Assembly (NCBI GenBank): GCA_016188575.1 | Contig: JACPHN010000224.1 | Location: 1 to 32,515, forward strand | DNA length: 32,515 nt | Direction of reading: 5' to 3' | From: Candidatus Schekmanbacteria bacterium | Lineage (GTDB): Bacteria; CSSED10-310; JACPHN01 | In this document: piece after piece, positions 1 to 6,940 of the stretch | Position numbering within the stretch: position 1 is the stretch's first letter | Layout of the letters: every line of letters starts with the position of its first letter | Translations under genes and position numbers: made by a program | Notes under the pieces: generated by a model | Told to the model about the DNA's origin: nothing | The model's input: the letters and a program-made list of their open reading frames with translations, nothing else | The model's database searches: none

Positions 1-930
1 ACGACCTATCGCTACGCCTATGATCTCGTAGGGCGGCTCGAGCGGGTGTGGGAGAACGGGGCGGAGATCGCTCACTACACCTACGACGCCAACGGCAACC
101 GCCTGAGCGAGGATCCCGCGTCGGCGGAGCCGATCGCGAGCTACGACGACCAGGACCGGCTGGTAACGCGACTGGACACGACGTACGCCTATTCGCTGGA
201 CGGGACGCTGGCCGCGAGGACGAATGGGACCGGCACCACGTCTTATGACTACGACACGCTCGGAAATCTGCGGTCGGCCGTGCTGCCGGACGGGCGGGCG
301 ATCGACTATGTGGTCGACGGCCTCGGGCGGCGGGTCGGCAAACGCGTGGACGGAGCACTGGTCGCGGGATGGCTCTACGGCAGTCAGCTTGGGGTCGCGG
401 CGGAGCTCGATGGCACCGGAAACGTGGTAACTCGGTTTGTGCCGGGCGGGATGGTGCGCGGCGGGGTGACCTATCGCATCGTCCGCGACCACCTGGGGTC
501 GGTGCGACTGGTGGTGAATGCGGCGAGCGGCGCGGTGGCGCAGCGACTGGACTACGACGCCTGGGGCCGGGTGCTGCTCGACTCCAACCCGGGATTTCAG
601 CCGTTCGGGTTCGCGGGTGGGCTGTACGACCCCGATACCAGCCTCGTGCGGTTCGGCGCGCGGGACTATGACCCGGAGGTCGGGCGGTGGTGCGCGCCCG
701 ACCCCATCCTCTTCGACGGAGGGGACGCAAATCTATACACCTACGCCTATGGCGACCCGGTAAACGTCACGGATCCGAGCGGAGATTCGGCGGTAGTGAT
801 CGCGGCACCACTCGTCTTCGCCGCAGGGGCGGCGGTGCTCGGCGCTCACATCTACCAGAACTGGGATTACGTCAAACAGCCGTTTGAGGATCTCTGGGAC
901 TGGATGATGAGCGAGGAGGCTGGCGCGTGA
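1..930 (+). CDS. Rhs/YD-repeat protein, C-terminal part (5' end outside window)
   Basis: The frame is open from base 1 and stops with TGA at 928-930, so only the last 309 codons are seen. Repeats of the type YDANGNRL, YDYDTLGNL and DYDAWGRV are YD repeats, which build the beta-cocoon of Rhs/tc toxins. They are followed by the Rhs-associated core: RDHLGSVRLV, then GLYDPDTSLVRFGARDYDPEVGRW, then ANLYTYAYGDPVNVTDPSG. In the family the residues after the final DPxG form a variable toxic tip. Here only about 48 residues follow, with one hydrophobic segment (AAPLVFAAGAAVLGA) and an acidic Trp-rich end. That is short for a toxin domain. No immunity-like gene lies in the 173 bases before bioF. It may be an orphan or toxin-less Rhs protein, or a simple cell-surface YD protein. 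Confidence 0.93.
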   Translation, partial: TTYRYAYDLVGRLERVWENGAEIAHYTYDANGNRLSEDPASAEPIASYDDQDRLVTRLDTTYAYSLDGTLAARTNGTGTTSYDYDTLGNLRSAVLPDGRAIDYVVDGLGRRVGKRVDGALVAGWLYGSQLGVAAELDGTGNVVTRFVPGGMVRGGVTYRIVRDHLGSVRLVVNAASGAVAQRLDYDAWGRVLLDSNPGFQPFGFAGGLYDPDTSLVRFGARDYDPEVGRWCAPDPILFDGGDANLYTYAYGDPVNVTDPSGDSAVVIAAPLVFAAGAAVLGAHIYQNWDYVKQPFEDLWDWMMSEEAGA

Positions 931-1103
931 GACCTACGGCTTCTCCAAGGCCACAGACGTCCATGATGAGGTTACGTTCTTCGCTGGCCGTAGCTGCAAC
1001 TTTTGTGCATAGAAAAGCTTCCCCTCGCGACCAGGAGAGCCCGTGTAGGGCACCACCAAACCGTTCGTCATGGTTACGTTTGGCGGCCGTCATCCATTCG
1101 TCA

Positions 1104-2261
1104 TCAGGCGCCGCCACTGAGCCCCAGCCCGGCGATGGCGTCGCCAAGCCGATCGATATCGGCGGCGGTGTGCGCCGCGTTGACCGTTATCCGCAGCCGC
1201 GACGTCCCCGCCGGCACCGTGGGTGGCCGCATGGCCGTAACGTGAACTCCAGCGCTCAGGAGCTCCCTGCTCGCCGCCAGCGCGCGTCGCTCGTCGCCGA
1301 GCCGCAGCGGGAAAATCGCGCTTTGCGCCGGCGCGCCCCCGAGGCGCCCCGCAAGTTGCTCCGCGCGCTGCCACAGCGCGGCCCGGAGCGCATCGTCGCG
1401 CCGGGCGACCGCCAGCGCGGCCCGTGCCGCCGCGACCACCGGAAGTGGCAGCCCCGTGCTGAAGATGTAGCTCCTCGCCACGTTGAGCAGCCACTCACAG
1501 ACGTCGTGGGACGCGGCGGCGAATCCGCCCTGGGCGCCGACCGCCTTGCTCAAGGTGCCGACGCAGATGTCGACCGCATCGCGGACGTTCTCGCGACAGG
1601 CGAGCCCGCCGCCTTCCGCGCCGAGCACGAGCAGCGCGTGCGCCTCGTCCACGACCAGCGCGAAGTCATGCCGTGCCTTGAGCGCCGCCAGCTCGCGCAG
1701 CGGCGCCAGGTCACCGTCCATGCTGAAAACGGTCTCGGTGACGACGACGCGCGGGCCGGCGTCCGTTTTCCGGAGAAGCTCCTCCAGATCGTTCAGATCC
1801 ACGTGGCGATAGACGCGTACCCGCGCCCGCGACAGGCGGCACCCCTCGATGAGCGACGCGTGGTTCAGCTCGTCCGAAAAGATGGTTGGGGCGAACGCCC
1901 CGAGGCTCGCGAGCACCGCGCTGTTGGCGGCGAAACCGGTCGGGAACACGAGTGCCGCCTCGCTCCCCACCAGGCCGGCGAGATCCTCTTCCAGTGCCCG
2001 GTGGTCGTCGGAGTAGCCGCAGACCAGTGCCGAGCCGCGCGGCCCGCAGCCGAGCCGCAGCGCCACCTCCGCCGCCGCGGCGCGGACCTCCGGGTGGCCG
2101 CTCAACCCCAGGTAATCGTTGGACGAAAAGAGCGTCGTCCGCCTGCCGTCCACCATCGCCTCGGTCGGGTTCAGCGGGGTCACGACCTGGCGGCGCCGCA
2201 GTCGCCCGGCTGCGGAAATCTCGGAGAGCGCGGCGGCAGCAGCGAGGTCGAGTCGGGTCAT
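1104..2261 (-). CDS. bioF: 8-amino-7-oxononanoate synthase (BioF)
   Basis: PLP enzyme of the alpha-oxoamine synthase family. It condenses pimeloyl-ACP (or -CoA) with L-alanine, the first committed step of biotin ring assembly in the cytoplasm. Its 385 aa match the family length. Visible family signatures are SSNDYLGLSGHPEV (about 47-60), GPRGSALVCGYSDDH (about 73-87), the cofactor Asp in VVDEAHA (about 203-209) and the PLP Schiff-base lysine in GTLSKAVGAQGG (K239). The ATG at 2261 overlaps the stop of bioD as ATGA, so translation is probably coupled to the upstream gene. It is the last gene of the minus-strand biotin operon. The C-terminus converges on the Rhs gene. Confidence 0.96.
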   Translation of the reverse strand: MTRLDLAAAAALSEISAAGRLRRRQVVTPLNPTEAMVDGRRTTLFSSNDYLGLSGHPEVRAAAAEVALRLGCGPRGSALVCGYSDDHRALEEDLAGLVGSEAALVFPTGFAANSAVLASLGAFAPTIFSDELNHASLIEGCRLSRARVRVYRHVDLNDLEELLRKTDAGPRVVVTETVFSMDGDLAPLRELAALKARHDFALVVDEAHALLVLGAEGGGLACRENVRDAVDICVGTLSKAVGAQGGFAAASHDVCEWLLNVARSYIFSTGLPLPVVAAARAALAVARRDDALRAALWQRAEQLAGRLGGAPAQSAIFPLRLGDERRALAASRELLSAGVHVTAMRPPTVPAGTSRLRITVNAAHTAADIDRLGDAIAGLGLSGGA

Positions 2262-4738
2262 GATCCCAGGTCCACCGCCTGTTCAGCGTCCAGTCGACAG
2301 CTCCCGCCTCCGTCCCTCACGCCGCTTGCGGGAGGAGGTGAGGTGGAGGGTCTTCGTCGTGCGCTTTCCGCGCAGCTTGCAAGCGAACCGGTAGTGGATT
2401 CAGGTGATGCTGCCAGTAGCGAAGGAAGCCACGCCGCGATCTCCGCGAGCTCGGTCGCGGCGGCGGTCTCGCCGGCGCCTCGCGCCAGCACGGCGATGCG
2501 CAGCTCGGGGAACAGGCGGCGCAGCGCGGAGGCATTCTCTCCCGTGGAGCGATCGGGGCAAGCCGGTGCCGACAGCACCAGTCCCAGGCAGGCGACGGCG
2601 TGCTGCTCCATTGCGAGCAGCGTGAGGCGCACGTGATTGACAACCCCAAGGCGATCGGCAGCCACGAGCAGGGCCGGCGCTCCGCTCTGGCGCGCCACGT
2701 CCAGCGCTGTTTCCGCCCACGTCAGCGGCGACAGGACCCCGCCGGCACCTTCGATCAGCAGCACCTCGGCGGCTTCTCCGGCCGCAGCCGCAATCGCCTG
2801 GCGCATCAGCGCCGCCAGATCCAGCGGCCTGCCTTCGAGCTCGGCGGCGAGCGGCGGAGCCAGCGGCGCCGCGAACCGCGCCAGCGCCAGGCGCGGCGCG
2901 GCCTGCCCCGACGCTGCCGCCAGTAGCGCACCATCTTCCCCTTCCGGGTCCTCCCGCTCGCACCCGGTCTCGACGAGCTTCACCGCCACCACGCGTTGCC
3001 GGCGCCGCACCAGGTGGCGCGCCAGTGCGCAGGCCACGTAGGTCTTCCCCACCCCCGTGTCCGTTCCCAGAACCAGCACCAGCTCCCCCCCCCGCCCAAA
3101 CCATCCCTTCCCGAGCCAGGCGTGAGGCACATTGTCGCGCACGCTCGGGTGTTTCGACGCGCTGGTGTCGTTGTCGTCATGCTGGCGTGACCCCGGCTTT
3201 AGCCGGGAGGTATCCATTGTCTTGGTGCAACCGCTCAGGCGCACCCCGGCGACCATGCCCGGGCGAAAGTCGGGGGCCGGCGTGGCGGAGCACTGTGCAT
3301 CACGCCTCACTCGCGGCGGAAGGGAAGATTCCTCCCGTGTCGGCCCGATCTGGTCGCGGCTGGAGCAAGCCGCCGCAGGCAGCGCCTCCGAAATCGCCGC
3401 GGCGACGCTGGCGACGAGGTGATCGAGCTCGGGCACGGTTACGGAAAGCGGCGGCATCAGCACAATCGTGTCGCCCAGCGGGCGCAGAAAGACGCCGTGG
3501 CGCCGCGCCGCGCCGCAAATTTTCATGCCGGTGCGCGCCGCGGCCGGAAACGCGCTGCGATCGCGCCGGTCTTGAACGAGCTCAATGCCCGCCGCCAGGC
3601 CCACTTGCCTCACCTCGCCGACGTGCGGAAGCCCCCTGAGCGCGGCCAGCGCCGTGGCCAGCGCGGTGATCTTCGGCTGCAGCCCCGCAATGACGTCCTC
3701 TGCCGCGAAGATCTCGAGCACCGCCAGCGCCGCCGCCGCGGCAAGCTGGTTTCCGGTGTAGGTGTGACCGTGGAAAAAGGTGCGCCCTTCCTCAGGTGGA
3801 CCCAGGAACGCCGCGAATACTTCCTCGGTGGTGAGCGTTGCGGCCATCGGAAGGTAACCGCCCGTCAGCCCCTTGGCGAGACACAGGAAATCGGGCTTGA
3901 CTCCCTCGCGTTCGCAAGCGAACATCGATCCGGTCCGCCCCATGCCCGACGCGACCTCATCGCAAATCAGCAGTGCCCCGGCACGGCGCGCCGCCGCCGC
4001 GATCCGCGCCAGCCACCCTGCCGGCGGCGTAATGATGCCCGCGGCACCCTGAAAACCAGGTTCCACCACGACCGCTGCGATCTCCTCGGCATGAGCAGCG
4101 ATGGTATGCTCGGCCCGCTCTGCGCACGCCATGCCGCAGGTCTCCCGATCCTGGCCGAGCGGACATCGGTAACAGTACGGCGAAGGCGCGCGCAGCGTGT
4201 CGAACAGCAGCCTCCCGTAACGCGCGTGGAACAGGTCGATGCCGCCCAGCGAAACCGCTCCGACAGTGTCGCCGTGATAGGCATCGGCGAACGCGATGAA
4301 ACGCCGCCGCCGGCGATGCCTGCCGCTGTCCACCTGCTGCCAGTATTGAAACGCCATCTTCAGTGCGACCTCAACGGCGGTGGCGCCGTCGTCGGAGAAG
4401 AAAACGCGGCGCAGCCCTGCGGGCGCGATCTCGACGAGGCGCCGCGCAAGCAAGATCGCCGGGACGCTCGTGTTGCCGAGCTGCGTCGAATGGGCGATGC
4501 ACGCGAGCTGGTCGTGGATCGCGGCGTCGATGCGCGGGTGGCGATGACCGAAAACGTTGCACCACAGCGACGCAACGCCGTCGAGGTAGCTTTTGCCGTG
4601 TTCGTCGATGAGGTAGTTGCCGGCTCCGGCCACCACCAGGAGCGGTTGCTCGCTGGCATACACACTGTGCGGCGTGAACGGGTGCCACAAGACCTCACCG
4701 TCCCACCGCCGGAGGTCCGCCGCGGTCGGCTCCGCCAT
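2258..4738 (-). CDS. bioA-bioD: BioA-BioD fusion: DAPA aminotransferase + dethiobiotin synthetase
   Basis: One uninterrupted 826-codon frame. Residues about 10-455 are BioA (SAM:8-amino-7-oxononanoate aminotransferase, class III PLP): LWHPFTPHS, VASLWCNVFGHRHP, DAYHGDTVGAVS, LICDEVASGMGRTG, and PLP lysine K289 in LCLAKGLTGGY. Residues about 552-772 are BioD (ATP-dependent ring closure by CO2 insertion): P-loop GTDTGVGKT (558-566), KLVETGCE and EGAGGVLSPL. Residues 456-551 form a low-complexity linker whose DNA looks intergenic (a CCCGGC/GCCGGG hairpin and a G9 tract). Residues 773-826 are largely a translated copy of a dispersed repeat. I start at ATG 4738, 56 bases after the bioB stop. The upstream open frame to 5455 is only the shadow of bioB. 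Internal ATGs in the linker (codons 495 and 508) could let BioD be made separately. A one-base change in the G9 tract would also separate the two. Confidence 0.9.
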   Translation of the reverse strand: MAEPTAADLRRWDGEVLWHPFTPHSVYASEQPLLVVAGAGNYLIDEHGKSYLDGVASLWCNVFGHRHPRIDAAIHDQLACIAHSTQLGNTSVPAILLARRLVEIAPAGLRRVFFSDDGATAVEVALKMAFQYWQQVDSGRHRRRRRFIAFADAYHGDTVGAVSLGGIDLFHARYGRLLFDTLRAPSPYCYRCPLGQDRETCGMACAERAEHTIAAHAEEIAAVVVEPGFQGAAGIITPPAGWLARIAAAARRAGALLICDEVASGMGRTGSMFACEREGVKPDFLCLAKGLTGGYLPMAATLTTEEVFAAFLGPPEEGRTFFHGHTYTGNQLAAAAALAVLEIFAAEDVIAGLQPKITALATALAALRGLPHVGEVRQVGLAAGIELVQDRRDRSAFPAAARTGMKICGAARRHGVFLRPLGDTIVLMPPLSVTVPELDHLVASVAAAISEALPAAACSSRDQIGPTREESSLPPRVRRDAQCSATPAPDFRPGMVAGVRLSGCTKTMDTSRLKPGSRQHDDNDTSASKHPSVRDNVPHAWLGKGWFGRGGELVLVLGTDTGVGKTYVACALARHLVRRRQRVVAVKLVETGCEREDPEGEDGALLAAASGQAAPRLALARFAAPLAPPLAAELEGRPLDLAALMRQAIAAAAGEAAEVLLIEGAGGVLSPLTWAETALDVARQSGAPALLVAADRLGVVNHVRLTLLAMEQHAVACLGLVLSAPACPDRSTGENASALRRLFPELRIAVLARGAGETAAATELAEIAAWLPSLLAASPESTTGSLASCAESARRRPSTSPPPASGVRDGGGSCRLDAEQAVDLGS
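2309..2383 (-). repeat. Dispersed repeat copy A, translated as the BioD tail
   Basis: Read on the minus strand it shares with copies at 12161-12234 and 30718-30792 the ordered blocks TTGCAAGCTGCGCGGAAAGC, ACGAAGACCCTCCACCTCACC, and a small CCCGC/GCGGG-type hairpin region. Here it lies within the bioA-bioD frame and encodes most of the Ser/Pro/Arg-rich C-terminal extension of BioD, just before the ATGA overlap with bioF. Confidence 0.75.
3085..3093. repeat. C9/G9 homopolymer at the BioA-BioD junction
   Basis: Nine C on the + strand, nine G in the coding strand of bioA-bioD, directly before the BioD strand ELVLVLGTDTGVGKT. With nine G the BioA frame runs into BioD. With eight, the ATG inside the upstream GGATGG (different frame at present) would come into frame with BioD and read MVWAGGELVLVLG, a natural-looking BioD start. 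Long G tracts are prone to slippage in cells and to length errors in sequencing. Confidence 0.7.
3192..3207. repeat. Short perfect hairpin inside the BioA-BioD linker
   Basis: CCCGGC-TTTA-GCCGGG: a 6-bp GC stem with a tetraloop. No U tract follows on the minus strand, so it is not a convincing intrinsic terminator. It marks the linker DNA as intergenic-like sequence that is now translated. Confidence 0.5.
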
Positions 4739-4794
4739 CGGCGTCACGGCGGCGGCGCCGTCGGGGGCAGCGGGCGTAGGTCCCTGCGCGCCGC

Positions 4795-5775
4795 TCACTG
4801 GCGATGCACCTCGCCGACCTCGAACCCCGCCTGCGCGATCATCTCGAGATCGGCTTTTAGCCCCTGTCCCGGCGTCGTGAGATAGCCGCGCGTGAACAGA
4901 GAGTTTGCGGCAAAGAGCGCCAGCGGCTGCATCCGCCCGAGCACCGTCTCGCGGCCGCCCGCAACGCGCAAATCCACTGCGGGGTTCGCCAGGCGAAGGA
5001 CGGCGAGGCAGCGCAACGCCTCGGCCGCCGACAGCCGCGCCCGACCCGCCAGCGCCGTTCCGGGGCGAGGATCCAGGAAATTGACGGGAATCGAGTCCGC
5101 GCCAAGCTCGCGCAGCGCGAGCGCCAGGCCGACGCGGTCCTCCGGGCGCTCTCCGAGCCCGACAATGCCGCCGCAGCACGCTTCCATGCCCGCGGCCTTC
5201 GCCACGCGCACGGTGCCGACGCGGGCCGCGTATGTGTGTGTCGTGCAAACTTCGCCGAAGAATCGCTCTGAAGTCTCCAAGTTGTGGTTGTAGCGGTCGA
5301 GACCGGCGGCGGCGAGTGCGAGCGCGTCCGCGGCGTCGAGCAGTCCGAGCGACGCGCACAGGCGGATGGAAAGCTCCGATTTGATGCGCCTGGCGGCCTC
5401 GCAGATGGTCGCAAGCTCGCGACCGGACGGATCGCGGGTACTGGTCACCATGCAATAGGTGTGAGCGCCGTCACGCGCCGCGCTCCGGGCCCCCGCCACC
5501 AGCTCGTCCACGCTCTGCATTGCGTAGCGATCAACGCCGCTCGCGGCCCGCGCGGACTGGCTGCAAAACGAGCAGTCCTCCGGGCACAGACCGCTCTTGG
5601 CGTTCTGCAGCACGTGCAAGCTTACGCGTCGGCCGTGAAAGTGGCGGCGGATGCGAAAGGCCGCATCGAGCAGCGCGAGCAGCTCGTCGTCGCCAGCGGT
5701 AGCGGCAGCGAGCAGCGTTTCGCGCGGCACGGCCGTGCCGCTCAACGCCGTCGCCGCGACCCTATCCCAGTGCAT
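4795..5775 (-). CDS. bioB: Biotin synthase (BioB), radical SAM
   Basis: Inserts sulfur into dethiobiotin to make biotin, using a radical-SAM [4Fe-4S] cluster and an auxiliary [2Fe-2S] cluster. The CxxxCxxC motif is LCPEDCSFCSQS (C64, C68, C71). Further family landmarks are YCMVTSTRDP, DRYNHNLETSE, GGIVGLGE, SIPVNFLDPRPGT, GRE.VLG and FTRGYLTTPGQ. Length of 326 aa is normal. I choose ATG 5775 (MHWDRVAAT) because AGGAG sits 7 bases upstream. A TTG two codons earlier is the alternative. The gene is 56 bases upstream of bioA and 15-21 bases downstream of the NHL gene, consistent with one transcript. Confidence 0.97.
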   Translation of the reverse strand: MHWDRVAATALSGTAVPRETLLAAATAGDDELLALLDAAFRIRRHFHGRRVSLHVLQNAKSGLCPEDCSFCSQSARAASGVDRYAMQSVDELVAGARSAARDGAHTYCMVTSTRDPSGRELATICEAARRIKSELSIRLCASLGLLDAADALALAAAGLDRYNHNLETSERFFGEVCTTHTYAARVGTVRVAKAAGMEACCGGIVGLGERPEDRVGLALALRELGADSIPVNFLDPRPGTALAGRARLSAAEALRCLAVLRLANPAVDLRVAGGRETVLGRMQPLALFAANSLFTRGYLTTPGQGLKADLEMIAQAGFEVGEVHRQ

Positions 5776-5796
5776 GCTCAAGCTCCTGCTGATCCG

Positions 5797-6735
5797 TCAG
5801 CGAATGTCGCGAACCCACATTCCGTCGGGTGCGAAAACGATCACGCGATTTCCCTTGGAGTCGGCAACGTAGACATGCTCGTCCGGGCCAAACACCGCCT
5901 GCAAGAGCTGCGGTGGGCTGCGGCCGGCAATCCGTTTCGGCCGGTACTCGCGCAAATACTCGCCGCCGGCGGAAAACCGTTGCACGCGATAGTTTCCGAG
6001 GTCGGCGACGAGGAGATCGCCGTTGCCGGCGATGTCGATCGATTGCGGGAAGAGGAAGCGACCCGGCTCGCTCCCCTCGCCGCCAATCTCGAGCGCCTGG
6101 GTGCCGTCCGCGGTGAACTTTCGGAGGCGGTGCGGATACTCCTCGACAACCCAGAAGCCTCCGGCGAACAACGCGATCCCGCGGGGGTTATCGAGCGGTT
6201 GCCCGGCGTCGGGACCACGAAATGAGCGCAGCAGGTGACCCTGGGGGTCGAACCAAAGCACGGCCCCGAGCTGTTGGTCGACCACGGCAACCGACCCGTC
6301 CGCGGCGAGCGCGAGATCGGAAGGCCAACCGGCGGAGCTGGAAAACCCGTCCGTTACCGGGAATGCGAGACGTTCGCGGTGGTCCGGCCCGAAAACCTTC
6401 ACCTCGACGTACGGCTCCTCGTCGGCGGCCGTCGTGATCCGGTGATTGAGCACGTAGACCGCGTTGTCCGGCGCCGGGCGGACGCCCCACACCTTCCACA
6501 GCTTGCCTGTTCCCAGGCCCTGCTCGCCAAAGTCGCCCAGCCGGCGGCCTTCGCGATCGAAAATGGCGATGCGCTGATTGTGAAAATCGGAGACGAACAC
6601 ACGGCCCTGGGCGTCAAAGGCCAGTGCGTTAGGTCGATTCAAGGCGTCCGGGTGCCCTGTGCAGGCGCACAGGAAGGCGCACAGGACGCCGGCGGAAAAG
6701 ACGAGGCAAGATCGAGTTTCCCAAAGCAACAGCAC
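5797..6735 (-). CDS. NHL-repeat (six-bladed propeller) lipoprotein
   Basis: 312 aa with an N-terminal hydrophobic segment ending LCAFLCAC, which fits a lipobox (Cys about 25), so a membrane-anchored periplasmic lipoprotein is likely. The rest consists of repeats of the form NRPNALAFDAQGRVFVSDFHNQRIAIFD, NPRGIALF..GFWVVEEYPHRLRKF, FPQSIDIAGNGDLLVADLGNYRVQRF and LLQAVFGPDEHVYVADSKGNRVIVF, which are NHL repeats. NHL propellers bind ligands or proteins; no catalytic motif is recognisable. It is the first gene of the minus-strand group and ends just before bioB. A link with biotin metabolism is suggested only by position. GTG 6735 is used as start; TTG 6729 has better spacing to GGAG. Confidence 0.85.
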   Translation of the reverse strand: MLLLWETRSCLVFSAGVLCAFLCACTGHPDALNRPNALAFDAQGRVFVSDFHNQRIAIFDREGRRLGDFGEQGLGTGKLWKVWGVRPAPDNAVYVLNHRITTAADEEPYVEVKVFGPDHRERLAFPVTDGFSSSAGWPSDLALAADGSVAVVDQQLGAVLWFDPQGHLLRSFRGPDAGQPLDNPRGIALFAGGFWVVEEYPHRLRKFTADGTQALEIGGEGSEPGRFLFPQSIDIAGNGDLLVADLGNYRVQRFSAGGEYLREYRPKRIAGRSPPQLLQAVFGPDEHVYVADSKGNRVIVFAPDGMWVRDIR

Positions 6736-6940
6736 GGCTCCAAAGCGGCGTGACGAGGGCGCCGAAATCCCTCCTGGCGGACCGGGACAGCGCGTTCAGC
6801 GGAGCCCATTGTAGGCCGCCACGCGCGCGGTTGCACCCAAAGGCGCGCGGTCCGTGCTAACATGGCAATACTCCTGAACCTCGGCCAGCGGCGGAGAGCC
6901 GCCCCGCACAGACGCACAGCATTCTCCACGGGACAGCTCG

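Noticed and set aside
927-2636. 569-codon plus-strand open frame opposite bioF and bioD
   Set aside because: Antisense shadow in GC-rich DNA; Arg/Pro/Ala-rich with no domain, while the minus strand carries clear BioF and BioD.
3290-3325. Possible fourth copy of the dispersed repeat
   Set aside because: Shares only GCATCACG and a CCTCAC/GGAAGGGA-like string with the middle missing; could be chance.
3419-4885. 488-codon plus-strand frame opposite bioA
   Set aside because: Antisense of BioA; no recognisable motif.
4739-5455. N-terminal 239 codons of the long bioA-bioD frame as a protein extension
   Set aside because: This stretch is bioB in another frame; the translation is Arg/Ala-rich nonsense, and BioA homology starts at ATG 4738.
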